A stretch of DNA of 64,000 nt. Origin: Nocardia niigatensis NBRC 100131. GTDB lineage: Bacteria; Actinomycetota; Actinomycetes; Mycobacteriales; Mycobacteriaceae. Shown piece after piece: positions 26,397 to 35,600 of the stretch. The translations under genes and the position numbers were made by a program. The stretch covers positions 1-64,000 of the forward strand of contig NZ_BAGC01000009.1 of assembly GCF_000308655.1 (NCBI RefSeq), in the 5' to 3' direction. Position 1 is the stretch's first letter, and the number at the start of each line of letters is the position of its first letter. The notes under the pieces were generated by a model. It saw only the letters and a program-made list of their open reading frames with translations. It did not search any database and had not been told where the DNA came from.

Positions 26397-28244
26397 ATGG
26401 GTGACGGTGGCAAGGTCGACAACCCGTGGCTCGGGCTTTCCCGGGACGCGCACGCGAAACACGACCGGCTGCGGCTGGACCCGGGCTCGGCCGAGGCCGG
26501 CGCCAAGTACGCCGCCGAGGCCATCACCTCGCTCAACGCGGCCCGGGGTTACGCCTATCTGCTCGATCAGTACTCGGGCTTCAGCAATAACGGCGTCCTG
26601 CAATCGGCCCTGAACCTGCAGGACCGGTTCGCCAAGCAGGGCGGCCGGGTCGGCGGGATCATCGATGACTACATCGCGCTGCTGAACGCCATGGGCGACA
26701 CCTTCGTGGCCGCGGGCAAGACGTACCGGATGACCGACGATCAGTCGAAGTCGGATTTCGACGCCATCAAGACCCAGGCGAACATCGACGTGCACTTCGA
26801 CGGAATTCCGCTGGACGGTGCGACCCAACTGTCGACCTGGTCGGATCAGTCGTCACCGACGCCCTCCGACGCGAACGGCATGGGGGACATGGCGAAGGTC
26901 GCGAAGGAGAAGTCCGGCCGCTATACCGATTCGATCGGTTCCGAGGACCCGTCCCACCACGACGGCAAGTGGTTCTTCGATGTGGGACAGGGCATCAACC
27001 CGACGCCGATCGCCGACCGCAGCGCGCTGTGGAAGTGGATCGCGCAGGTGATCTCCTCGTCCTTCGAGACCCTGACCGGCTGTGTCAAACGCCTGGAGTC
27101 CGACGGTCACTGGACGGGGCAGGGTGTCGAGGCCGCGATCGCGGCGTCGCGGGACTTCGAGGCCCAGGCCACGGAGTTCTCCACGGACCTGTACGCCGTC
27201 GCCGAGAACCTGCTGTACACCGCCACCTGGCTGAGCCAGACCAAGGCGGGCATGCCACTGGTCTGGCAGGAGGACTACCGCGGGACCTCCACCGAGACGT
27301 ACATCATCAAGACCGGCACCGCCGCCTTCACCTCGTGGTACATCCCGGGAATCGGCAACTCCAGCACCACGATTCCGATTCTGGTGGATCCGACCGATCC
27401 GTCGTCGCACGCGCCGTCGTCGTCCCCGCGCAACGATTACCGCGGGTCCGGACCCGATAACCGGGGCGGCGGCCCGCACGGCTCCGTCTCGCCGACCGGG
27501 CCGGGCGCCATCGGTGATCCGGGCTCGAAGAAGCCCGGAGGCAAGACCGATCCCAAGGGCACGCATCCGGGCAAGGACGACCCGAAGGCCAAGGATCACC
27601 AGGATCCGAACGGCAAGGACGGCAAGGACTCCCACGGCAAGGACGGCAAGGACCCGAACGGGGGCAAGACCGATCCCACTGGCAAGAACCCGAACGGCAC
27701 CGGCTCGAATCCCGATGGCACGAACCAGAATTCGTCGAACCCGAATTCCTCGTCGACTTCCGGCCAGAACTCCGGCCTGTCGGGTCTGCAGAGCGCGCTG
27801 CAGTCGATGACGTCCGCGGCGTCGCAGAACACCGACCAGAAGAAGCAGCAGGACCTGAAGGACGCGCTGAAGGATTCCCCGCTGACCAACCTGCTCGATG
27901 ACCTGAAGCAGCCGGGTGGTTCTCCCGGTGGCGGCGGACCGGGCGGCTCGCCCGCCAAGCCGCTGCTGGAGGCGGCCAATGCCCGCCTGTTCCCGCGGGC
28001 GGCCGTGGCGGCGGAAGCGGTGGAGTCCAGCGTCTCCGGTGTCGCCCGTGCAGGTGTCGCAGCCTCCGGTGCCGGCATGGGTGGCATGGGCGGCGGTATG
28101 GGCGGCATGGGCCATGGCGGCGGCGCGCACGGCGCCCAGGGCGGCAAGGAGCACAAGCGCCCCGACTTCCTGGACTCCAACGAGTATCTGGACGAGGCCA
28201 TGGGCAAGGCGCCGATCGTCGCGAAACCCGTGGTGGAGGGCTGA
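26397..28244 (+). CDS. Candidate ESX-secreted substrate with W-x-G motif
   Basis: 615 residues; ATG 26397 with AGGAG upstream. The N-terminal 330 residues are helical, with a W-T-G turn in GHWTGQG near residue 240, like WXG100/PPE-type substrates. A long low-complexity region follows (Lys/Asp/Gly, then Asn/Ser rich), then a Met/Gly-rich stretch. The C-terminus carries KEHKRPDFL, which recurs as KEHKRPEFL in the paralogue at 57053-58834. No Sec signal or membrane segment is present. The adjacent EspG gene starts 4 bases after its stop, so it may be an EspG client that stands in for a PPE protein. It is not a recognisable PPE, and no enzymatic domain is visible. Confidence 0.75.
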   Translation: MGDGGKVDNPWLGLSRDAHAKHDRLRLDPGSAEAGAKYAAEAITSLNAARGYAYLLDQYSGFSNNGVLQSALNLQDRFAKQGGRVGGIIDDYIALLNAMGDTFVAAGKTYRMTDDQSKSDFDAIKTQANIDVHFDGIPLDGATQLSTWSDQSSPTPSDANGMGDMAKVAKEKSGRYTDSIGSEDPSHHDGKWFFDVGQGINPTPIADRSALWKWIAQVISSSFETLTGCVKRLESDGHWTGQGVEAAIAASRDFEAQATEFSTDLYAVAENLLYTATWLSQTKAGMPLVWQEDYRGTSTETYIIKTGTAAFTSWYIPGIGNSSTTIPILVDPTDPSSHAPSSSPRNDYRGSGPDNRGGGPHGSVSPTGPGAIGDPGSKKPGGKTDPKGTHPGKDDPKAKDHQDPNGKDGKDSHGKDGKDPNGGKTDPTGKNPNGTGSNPDGTNQNSSNPNSSSTSGQNSGLSGLQSALQSMTSAASQNTDQKKQQDLKDALKDSPLTNLLDDLKQPGGSPGGGGPGGSPAKPLLEAANARLFPRAAVAAEAVESSVSGVARAGVAASGAGMGGMGGGMGGMGHGGGAHGAQGGKEHKRPDFLDSNEYLDEAMGKAPIVAKPVVEG

Positions 28245-28248
28245 ATCG

Positions 28249-29043
28249 GTGCTTCGAACCTGGAAGTTCACCGATCTGGAGTTGCTGTCGCTGTGGCAGG
28301 ACCTCGGTGAGGAGTTCCTGCCGTACCCGCTGAGCTTCGCCAGCCGCACCGAGTGGTGGAACGATCATCTGGCGAATATGGCGCGCGCCCGCGAGAGCCT
28401 GCGGATCCGCGAAGCCGATTACGCCGAGGTTTTGCACGCCCTGCTCATGCCCGAGGTGCGGGTCGAGGTGCACGGCTGGGACGGCCGGGACCGGCTCTCG
28501 GCGTCGGGCAGCATCCGGCTGCTCGGCATCCGTTCGGGCGAGGCCGGGTACCTGCTGGTGCAGCATCCGGGCGAAACCTACCGGCACAGCAGCGGTTTCA
28601 CGCTCTCGGAGTTCTATGCCGAGGAGCTCGCCGAACGCGTGGTGGCCGCGCTGCCGGACACCCCCGCGGGCCGGGATTTCCCGGGCGCTCAGGGCGGTGA
28701 CCTGGTGCTCGCCGAAACCGAGGATGTCGACGAGGTCGACTACGAATTCGGCATGTCGCCCGCGCACGAGACGATGGAGGGCACGACGGTGACCCGGGCC
28801 GCCGACTTCCTGGCCGCGCCCGTGCCGAGCATGGGCAGCATCGACGTGGTGCAGGGCCGTTCGCGTTTCGGCCCGCGCGGCATCGCCCGCTATCGCTTGC
28901 AGTGGCGTGACCTCGAGGACGACGGCCGCTATGTGGTGACCGGTGACCATCCCCCGGTGGCCGCGGCCGCGGACCGCCGCCGCATGGTCGCCACGCTGGA
29001 CGCCCACATCGCCGAGGTGGTGCAGGTGATGGCCGATGAGTGA
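28249..29043 (+). CDS. espG: EspG-family ESX secretion chaperone
   Basis: 264 residues from GTG 28249. The WKFTDLELLSLW opening, an early LPYPL motif, HPGETYRHSSGFTL in the middle and a C-terminal GPRGIARYRLQWRDLEDDGRY stretch are EspG-like and closely match the EspG at 56262-57056. Family members are cytosolic chaperones that bind PE-PPE heterodimers and deliver them to the ESX machinery. Here the gene directly follows the W-x-G substrate gene rather than a PPE gene, suggesting that the 26397 product is its client. The length is normal for the family. Confidence 0.85.
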   Translation: MLRTWKFTDLELLSLWQDLGEEFLPYPLSFASRTEWWNDHLANMARARESLRIREADYAEVLHALLMPEVRVEVHGWDGRDRLSASGSIRLLGIRSGEAGYLLVQHPGETYRHSSGFTLSEFYAEELAERVVAALPDTPAGRDFPGAQGGDLVLAETEDVDEVDYEFGMSPAHETMEGTTVTRAADFLAAPVPSMGSIDVVQGRSRFGPRGIARYRLQWRDLEDDGRYVVTGDHPPVAAAADRRRMVATLDAHIAEVVQVMADE

Positions 29044-29056
29044 AGGGAGCGCACCC

Positions 29057-29395
29057 ATGGGATCCCCGGACTTCCCGACCGAGTTCACGCTGTCCTCGCG
29101 GACCGGCGCGATCGTGGTGACCACCACGGAAGCGGGCCTGCCCCGGGCGATTTCGGTGGAACGCGACCGGCTGCGGGAGGACCCGGACCTGCTGGCCGCG
29201 GAGATCCTGCGCCTGTGCCGTCAGTCCGCGGCCCGCGCCGGGATCGAGCGGCGTGCCCAGTTGAAGGCGGCCGGGCTGGCCCCCGAACTGCTGGCCCTGA
29301 CCGGCCTGCCGACCGCGGAGGAGGTGACTCGCCAGGAGTATGTCGAGGAACAGGAGTACGAGACGGAACCCGACAGCTGGCTGCGCCCGATCTGA
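29057..29395 (+). CDS. EspH/EspD-like ESX-associated protein
   Basis: 112 residues. ATG 29057 was chosen for the strong AAGGGAG site; ATG 29036, overlapping espG, is the alternative. The pattern is FTLSSRTGAIVVTTTE, then a helical LAAEILRLCRQSA segment, then GLPTAEE and an acidic EEQEYETEPDSWLRPI end. This layout (beta segment, helix, LPTxEE, acidic Tyr-rich tail) resembles mycobacterial EspH/EspD. The paralogue at 59026 is very similar and ends DTEPQSWLR. It probably helps stabilise or export ESX substrates. The match to EspH is from memory of the family, so it is moderately sure. Confidence 0.65.
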   Translation: MGSPDFPTEFTLSSRTGAIVVTTTEAGLPRAISVERDRLREDPDLLAAEILRLCRQSAARAGIERRAQLKAAGLAPELLALTGLPTAEEVTRQEYVEEQEYETEPDSWLRPI

Positions 29396-29486
29396 GCCGA
29401 TCCGGGTCCGACTGGACCACCCCGATACTGTGTTCCCGTCCGACCTGGGCCGCCAGGCCGTGTCCCGACCCGCGATGGAGTGAATC

Positions 29487-29834
29487 ATGCGAATCAGCGG
29501 TGACCAGGTGTACCGCGACGAATTCGGCTACATCAGCCACGACGGCGCGCTCTACACCGGGGAAGTCGAGGAGTACGCCGAGAACGGGCAGTTGGTGGAG
29601 CTCTCCACCTACTACGAGGGCATCGAGAACGGCCTCCAGCAGGAGTGGTGGCCCAATGGGAACAAGCGCGCCGAGGGCGTCACCAAAATGGGCTCCGCGG
29701 TGGGGGAGTGGCGGTACTGGCACGAGAACGGCCAGATGTCGGAGCAGGTCGTGCTGGACGCGGACGGCCAGGAGATGACGAGAAAGCGCTGGAACGCGGC
29801 CGGTGACCTGACCAAGGACGTCAAGATCCGCTGA
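29487..29834 (+). CDS. YwqK-family antitoxin (MORN-type repeats)
   Basis: 115 residues; ATG 29487 with GGAG upstream. It carries repeated MORN_2-like motifs: YTGEVEEYAENGQL, NGLQQEWWPNGNKRAEG and GEWRYWHENGQMSEQ. This is the signature of YwqK, the partner antitoxin of the Bacillus YwqJ deaminase toxin. The giant protein upstream contains a YwqJ-type deaminase domain (about 3230-3990), so this gene is the obvious candidate antitoxin. It lies about 5 kb away, with ESX genes in between. A second YwqK gene is at 42635. Confidence 0.8.
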   Translation: MRISGDQVYRDEFGYISHDGALYTGEVEEYAENGQLVELSTYYEGIENGLQQEWWPNGNKRAEGVTKMGSAVGEWRYWHENGQMSEQVVLDADGQEMTRKRWNAAGDLTKDVKIR

Positions 29835-30085
29835 GACGTGATGAAATATATGATGCGCCAACGTCGTTCGGTCCCAACGTGACGACTGGTTTCGGGAGGC
29901 GAGGGCAACTCGCCGGGTACGCCCAAAATCGTTGTGACACTGCACGTTGACACGGATGCACGGCCTGCGGCGCTCCGCGAGCAGCCCGCTGAAGTTCCGG
30001 GGAGGCGGAATTGGATACCCGGCGTTCACCGCGCTGTTCTTCAGTTTCGTGAACTCTTCGCTATGCCGTGCGAATGTCAGCTCTG

Positions 30086-30091
30086 TATAGT
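30086..30091 (+). promoter_or_regulatory. Possible -10 element TATAGT
   Basis: TATAGT lies 39 bases before the ATG at 30125, in a 290-base gap that follows the YwqK gene. No clear -35 was seen. It would start the EspC/EspA-like transcript. Confidence 0.25.
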
Positions 30092-30124
30092 TCGATTCGA
30101 AATGATCTTCCTGATGGGGGTCTT

Positions 30125-30442
30125 ATGAGCAACCTCGTTGCCACACCGGATGCGATTCGCGCTTACGGAGATGCGTCGGCCGCCATGGCGAGCGCTGTCG
30201 CCGGCGCCGCCGCGGTCGACCAGGTCGCCACGGTCGTCGGCCTGGTACCCGTTTTCGGCCTGATCGGTCAGGACTTCCTGCTGAGTTACGCGGGCGCACA
30301 GGGCAATCACCTGTCGTCGGTGGCCGAGCTGGCCGCCGTGCACGCCGGCACCGCCGTCACCGCCCACGAGGCGGCGGCGGGCTACCAGGCCACCGACGAG
30401 GCCTCGGGTGTCGACTTCCTCTCGCTGTCGCGGGACCTGTGA
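30125..30442 (+). CDS. EspC-like type VII secretion target
   Basis: 105 residues; ATG 30125 after GATGGGGG. It is all helical and Ala-rich, with the conserved centre VPVFGLIGQDFLLSYAGAQGNHL and a helix-turn-helix layout without Cys. It closely matches the 59812 product (VPVFGLIGQEFLAAFAVAQGNF). Such small proteins (EspC family) are secreted through ESX together with an EspA-type partner. The next gene, encoding an EspA-like protein, starts in a 4-base GTGA overlap, which supports co-translation and pairing. Confidence 0.75.
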   Translation: MSNLVATPDAIRAYGDASAAMASAVAGAAAVDQVATVVGLVPVFGLIGQDFLLSYAGAQGNHLSSVAELAAVHAGTAVTAHEAAAGYQATDEASGVDFLSLSRDL

Positions 30443-31689
30443 GCACTCCTTTCGAGGGCTCGACCGGGGCAGTCCAGGCCACGCCCACGGCGGCGACTGG
30501 CCAGTCGGTCGCGGATGCCTTGCGCGACACCGCGTTCGCGCCGCTGCTGGACAGTCCGGTCGCCGATGTCCTGCAGACCCTGGGCCTGCCCGCGCTGCCG
30601 CAGTTGCCGGCGGTGCCCCCGCTGCCGGACATGCCGCCGCTGCCAACCCTGGATCTGACCGCGCTCACCAAGCCGCTCACCGATCTGGCCTCCGCGTTCG
30701 GCACCGGCCAGCTGGGTCAGGGGCTGGACGCGTCGAAGATGCTGTCGGGCGTGTCGTCTGCGCTGCAGCAGGTGATGTCGATCGCTCAGTCGGTCATGTC
30801 GCTGGCCAACTCGAATTCGTGGCAGGGCTCCGGCGCGACCGGTGCGGCCGAGAAGGGCGCCGCCGCGCAGACCAACGCGGTGGAACTGGCCGGCCAGAAT
30901 CTGCACCAGAAGACGGTCATGGCCGGCGCGGCGACGTCGGTGGCGACCGGCGGGGCCCTGATGTCGGCCATCATCACCAAGTTCGTCACCGGTGTCACGG
31001 TGGCCGCGCCGTTCATCGGCACCCCGCCCGGGCAGGCGTTCCTGCTGTCGCTGGCCACCGAGACGGCCGCGGAGGCGACCGCGGTGGTGGCCAAGACCCG
31101 CACCGAGATGACGGTGCACAGCGCCAATATGACCACGGCCGGACAGAAGGTGAAGGTCACGGACGCCCCGAAGGGTGTGGACTCGCTGTCGCAGGTGACG
31201 CAGCTGCTGGGCATGATCTCACCGCTGAGCAGCGCGGCGAGCACCGGCGTGCAGCAACTGCAGCAGCTCCAGTCCATCAGCCAGACCGCCGAGGTGGAGC
31301 CGACTCCGGACGCCGAACCGGTTGCCGCGCCGACGGATTCGAGTGCGCTCGGGGGCGGCGGTCTCGCCCCGATGGGCGGGCTGGGCGGCCTGGGCACGCC
31401 CTCCACTCCACTCGGTCAGACCAGCCCCCGCACCATGAGCGCGACCACCACCCCGCCCGTCCCCGTGCCCGCACCGATGCCCGCCACCGGTGGCGCGGGT
31501 ATGGGTGGCGGCATGGTGCCGCCCATGGGCGCCGCCGGCGTGGCCGCGCAGGCCGGTGACGCCGACGAGGACGTGCGCACGAATATGGTCACCGCCGAGC
31601 ACGGCGACGAGGTCGTCGGCGAGCTGGGCTACACCGGCGTGCCGGTCGTCGGCGCGGTCGGCACCAACGGCCCGCGCCCGGCACAGTGA
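30439..31689 (+). CDS. EspA/EspE-like secreted protein
   Basis: 416 residues from GTG 30439, overlapping the EspC-like stop by 4 bases. The N-terminal segment (VADVLQTLGLPALPQLP) is Pro-rich. A W-Q-G turn (SNSWQGSGATG, near residue 132) is followed by long Ala/Thr-rich helices including a hydrophobic stretch around residues 170-215. The C-terminal third is Gly/Pro/Met-rich and ends with HGDEVVGELGYTGVPVVGAV. The paralogue at 60120 shares every block, including HGDEVVG. The EspC-EspA arrangement resembles espACD of pathogenic mycobacteria, where these proteins depend on one another for secretion. No enzymatic motif is present. Confidence 0.7.
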   Translation: MSTPFEGSTGAVQATPTAATGQSVADALRDTAFAPLLDSPVADVLQTLGLPALPQLPAVPPLPDMPPLPTLDLTALTKPLTDLASAFGTGQLGQGLDASKMLSGVSSALQQVMSIAQSVMSLANSNSWQGSGATGAAEKGAAAQTNAVELAGQNLHQKTVMAGAATSVATGGALMSAIITKFVTGVTVAAPFIGTPPGQAFLLSLATETAAEATAVVAKTRTEMTVHSANMTTAGQKVKVTDAPKGVDSLSQVTQLLGMISPLSSAASTGVQQLQQLQSISQTAEVEPTPDAEPVAAPTDSSALGGGGLAPMGGLGGLGTPSTPLGQTSPRTMSATTTPPVPVPAPMPATGGAGMGGGMVPPMGAAGVAAQAGDADEDVRTNMVTAEHGDEVVGELGYTGVPVVGAVGTNGPRPAQ

Positions 31690-31739
31690 ACGAGCGCGGC
31701 GACGCGGAAACCCGGTCGGTGTATGTCGGGGCGACGCGG

Positions 31740-31745
31740 TAGGAT
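31740..31745 (+). promoter_or_regulatory. Possible -10 element TAGGAT
   Basis: TAGGAT sits 27 bases before the ATG at 31767, followed by AAAGGGAGGG as ribosome site. This is a typical actinobacterial -10; no clear -35 was identified. Confidence 0.35.
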
Positions 31746-31766
31746 TCGCGCGGAAAGGGAGGGACG

Positions 31767-32084
31767 ATGAGCGAATTCAACTTGGGCGGTGTGCGTTTCG
31801 ACGCGGACACGGTGCTGGCCGCCGCCGCTGACCTGGAAGCCATGGCCGATCGGCTGGAGACCGCGCTGGGCGCTGACACCCCGGCCCTCTCGGTGCCCGC
31901 CGCGGGTTCCGACAAGGTCTCGCTGGCCGCCGCCGACACTCTCACCGCGGTCGGCGCGTCGTTCGTCACGCAGAGCGGTGCCGGCGTGGACGAGCTGCGC
32001 AGGCTGGCCGCGGTGGTGCGCGATCAGGCGAACACCTTCGGCCAGGTCGAGGTCGACAACGCGACGGACTTCACCAACCTCTGA
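31767..32084 (+). CDS. PE-like ESX protein
   Basis: 105 residues; ATG 31767 with an AAAGGGAGGG ribosome site. A helical hairpin has the PE-type centre PAAGSDKVSLAAADTL, and the second helix ends in RDQANTFGQVE. The paralogue at 61494 has PAGADEVSVRAAQTL in the same place. PE proteins usually dimerise with PPE proteins and are carried by EspG. No PPE gene follows here, unlike at 61825, so this copy may pair with another product or has lost its partner. Confidence 0.7.
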   Translation: MSEFNLGGVRFDADTVLAAAADLEAMADRLETALGADTPALSVPAAGSDKVSLAAADTLTAVGASFVTQSGAGVDELRRLAAVVRDQANTFGQVEVDNATDFTNL

Positions 32085-32111
32085 CCGGTCTTCGTCAACC
32101 TGCGACCGGTC
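32083..32111. terminator. Possible bidirectional hairpin between convergent genes
   Basis: The palindrome GACCGGTC occurs at 32083-32090 and again at 32104-32111. Each copy is self-complementary, so the pair can form an 8-bp stem with a 13-base loop. It lies between the stops of the PE-like gene (+) and the gene at 32115 (-). No T-run follows. Confidence 0.4.
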
Positions 32112-32114
32112 GCC

Positions 32115-32585
32115 TCACCGCGGCGGTGCGGACGGGTGGTCGATGCGGGCGGGAAGCGGTTCTCCCGCCTTCGATTCCGGGTCGAAGGGTGGAGTGGACC
32201 CGGCCAGGCTGAGATACCCGTTCACACTCTGCGTGAGGGCGAAGGTGTATCCGTCGGGCGTGCGCGCGTACCCGATGCGCGGCCGTGCGTCGTGCTCGGT
32301 GCTCGTCGCCCAGCCACGGTCCTGCCAGCCCCGCAGCATCAGATCGAAATCCTGATCCGAGGTCTCCGGTGTCGCGCCGAGCACCCAGTACCTGATGTCC
32401 AGGAATATCAGCGGATTGTCGGGATCGCTGTCGTCCCAGGGCAGCGTGACCCCGGCGTGAAACTGCGCCTTGGGCAGATCCGGATGGCGGAGCACCAGTG
32501 CCAGTTCGGGCAGCTCTCGCAGCGTCTCGCTGAGATGCCGTAGCAGTTGTGCGCGGGCGGCGGCCTGCGTTGTCGCCGTGGGCAT
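32115..32585 (-). CDS. Putative immunity protein for the 32627-40201 toxin
   Basis: 156 residues. The start is ATG 32585, with GAGGA six bases upstream; a longer open frame to 32732 overlaps the toxin end and was rejected. It is soluble, with an amphipathic N-terminal helix, FDLMLRGWQDRGWATS and a beta-rich C-terminal half (IGYARTPDGYTFALTQ...GYLSLAGSTPPF). It starts 41 bases after the toxin stop on the same strand, the classical place for an immunity gene. The GW...DGYxF pattern recalls small actinobacterial lipoprotein/immunity folds such as LppA, but there is no signal peptide. The function is inferred from position. Confidence 0.65.
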   Translation of the reverse strand: MPTATTQAAARAQLLRHLSETLRELPELALVLRHPDLPKAQFHAGVTLPWDDSDPDNPLIFLDIRYWVLGATPETSDQDFDLMLRGWQDRGWATSTEHDARPRIGYARTPDGYTFALTQSVNGYLSLAGSTPPFDPESKAGEPLPARIDHPSAPPR

Positions 32586-32626
32586 TCCGTCCTCGTTTCG
32601 TCGATCCGTCCGGTCGTGGGGGCCGT

Positions 32627-35600
32627 TCAGCGCAGCAGATTCGCATTGCCGGTCAGGATCAGTCCCAGGCTCCGGAAGGATTGGTGGCCGGAGCTGAAGT
32701 AGTTCCTGCCCACATGGTCGTCGGGATTCCACCCCAATCGTGTCCGGCTGGGTGCGGTGCCGGATTCGAAAACCCTAGCGCCGAACGCCGGATCGCTCGG
32801 TGCGGGGCCGTGGGTGGGCGGCATGAGCTGGATGGAGTCGTGCTCGGCCATGGTCGCGAAGACGTGCTCGCCGATGTCGGCGGGGTCGACACCGGTCAGT
32901 CGCAGATCCCCGACATGCGCGGCGCCGGTGCCCCAGCTGCCGAGGAAGACCAGTGCGTCGGTGTTCAGCTCGTGCCCGTGCCCGGCCGCATGCCCGCCGG
33001 TGACGCCACCGTAGGAGTGCGCGATCGTGGTGGTGTTCGCGGGCGGGCCCTGATGGGTGACGCGCAGGCCGTCGTGGAATTCCCGCACCTTCGCCGCACC
33101 GTCCTCCGCGTGACCGGAATGCAGCGCCTCGACCAGCGAATTCGGATTGTGGTAGGCGCCGAACAGAATCACCGACGTCTCCGCGGTCGGATCGATGGCC
33201 AGGGCGGCCTGCCGTACCTGCGCCAGCGTCTCCAGCGCGTAGCCGACGCCGCTGCGCCGCCGGAACGCTCCGGCCAGTTCGACGGCGATGTTCTGGGCGG
33301 TATCCGGATTGCCGAGGGCGTAGATGTATTGGAGCTTCTCGTCGAGGTACGACAGATGGACGGCCGGCATGCCCTCGGGGGTCGGCAGGTCGAGATAGTT
33401 CTCCTTCATGTCCCGGAGGATCGCCAGCCGTTCCTCGTCCTGCGCCAACCGGGCCTGCTCCCACAGCATCTCGAGGGTTTTCCGGTTGTAGATATCGCGG
33501 TCGGACTGCGGTATGCCGTCACGGTTTCCGATGAACGGGTCCGCGGCATGCCAGGCGTCCTTCTCCGCGGGGGAGAGGCGCTGCCACGCCTCGTACAGCT
33601 GCCGCGGGTCGACCGGCAGCCGGTGGTCGGGATCGGTGGGCAGTCCGACATCCGGCACCGGCGTGTGCTCGGGTGACTCGTCGGTGCCCGGCGGCCACCG
33701 GAACCATTTCTCCCCGGAACGCACATCCTCGACCATGTGGTCGCCCACCAGCCGCAGGTGTTGCGAGCCCGTCTCGGAGCCGGGCGCGTCGGCTGCCGCG
33801 TCGAGTGTGCGCGCGAGATGCACCGCCATTTCGGCCCGGAATGCCATGTGGGCCTTCATCACGGCCTTGTGGAACGGAATCGAAAGGTAGTCGAGCGCAT
33901 CCGCTGCCCTGAGTTCGAGGCGGACCGTCTCCGCATGGTCTCGATCGGCGGCGGGCAGTTCGGATTCGCGCCGGCCGACATCGGCGAGCAGATCCGCCAC
34001 CTGCCGGCGCGCGTGTTCGGTCAGATGGTCGGCGATGATCGCGCGCCGGTCGGCCGCGCCCGGTGTGCCCTCCCGCAAGCCGAGGCGTTCGACCAAAGCC
34101 AGCGCTTCGTGATGGGTGTTGCCGTCGGGCGCCCGTTCGGCGAGCTCGCGCAACTGCCGGATCCGCCCGAGATCGTGCGCGGTCGGCGTGGCGTCGTGAT
34201 CGACCGGCCCGGGTCGCAGGATGCCCGAATCCGGTATGCGCGCTTGATCGATCAGGCGCGCCAGTCCCGGATCATGCTGGGCCAGTAGCCGTTCCACGGT
34301 GGGCGCATGTTCGGGATCGTGCAGTCCCAGGTGGTACATGAGGTCGTCGAGATCGCGGCGCAGGGGTGCGAGGACCACATCCTTGGCCCGCGCCGCGACC
34401 GCATCACCGATCTGGTCGACCAGCACGCGCAGCTCGGCGAAGCGTCCGCCCAGATGCGACGTCATCCGCGTGGGCCGATCGTCGACCGGATCGATGACCA
34501 CGTCGTCGTCCTGGGCCAGCCGGATCTCGGCCAGCTCGTGCGCGACCGCGCGGACCACGTCCTCGTCACGGGCGTGCGGGGAGACGTGGATGTCGTATCC
34601 GGTGATCCGGCCGGATTCGTCTCTGTGGGCGGTGAATTCGGCGACGGCATTGCCGGTGGTCGGCCCGACGTCCACGGTGATGTCGAGGGTCCGTGCGTCG
34701 TGCGCCATCTCGAACCGGCCCGCATCGTGATTCCACGCGACGTCTGCGGGTTCGATGAGCCGCAGATTGTGCTCGACCTTGTCGACCAGGGATTCCCGGG
34801 TCAGCGGGTCCGCGTCGCCCGGCCGCGCGTCACCGCGGAATTCGCCGACCGGGCTCGCCGTTCCGTGATCGGCCGGCGGATCCGCATGCGAAGTGCCGAC
34901 GGGGTCATCGGGTTCCGCTGAAGGGCGGTATCGATCGACGAGATTGTCGGGTCCCGAGGGGAAGCCGGTGTAGCGGCCACTGAAGTTGTGGGCTTCTCCC
35001 ATGGTGTGGTTGCAGTTGGCGCAGTAGGGGCAGGCCCGCGGTGCGTCGCCTTCGAACGGCTTGTAGGTCTGCGAATACATTTCGGCCAGGGCTTCGGGGC
35101 CGGTCGGGTATTCGGGAAGCCCTTGCTCGCGACGTTCCACGTTCGCGCGCTCTCGCGCCCACAGCGCCGCGTTGGCGGCCTTGACCTCGGCGTGGCCCCA
35201 GGGCCGGTCGAAATGCGGGTACGGCCGAACCTCCTTGGCGTAGCCCGGATAGGTTTGACTGTCGGGTCCGCCGTGACGGCTCAGGTTGGGGTAACCACCC
35301 TCGGGACGCGCCAGCCCGGCGGCTTTCATCGCGTCGATATTGGCCTGCAGCGTGGGGTGGCGCTCGTTCTTCGGGACGACCTCGTTGCGGCCGCCGTTGG
35401 CCCCCTCGTAGGCGATGCCGGTCCGCAGGTCGACCACCGTGGCGGTCACGCTGCCGTGTGACTTCACCCCTACGTAGCTGCCATCCGCCTGGGCTTTGAT
35501 CACTCGTTTCTGCGTCTTGATCGGCTTCTCACCCGGTTGCGCCGAGAAGCTGTCGGAGGCGGCGCGGAACTTGTCGGCACGCTCACGCGCGATCCTGTCG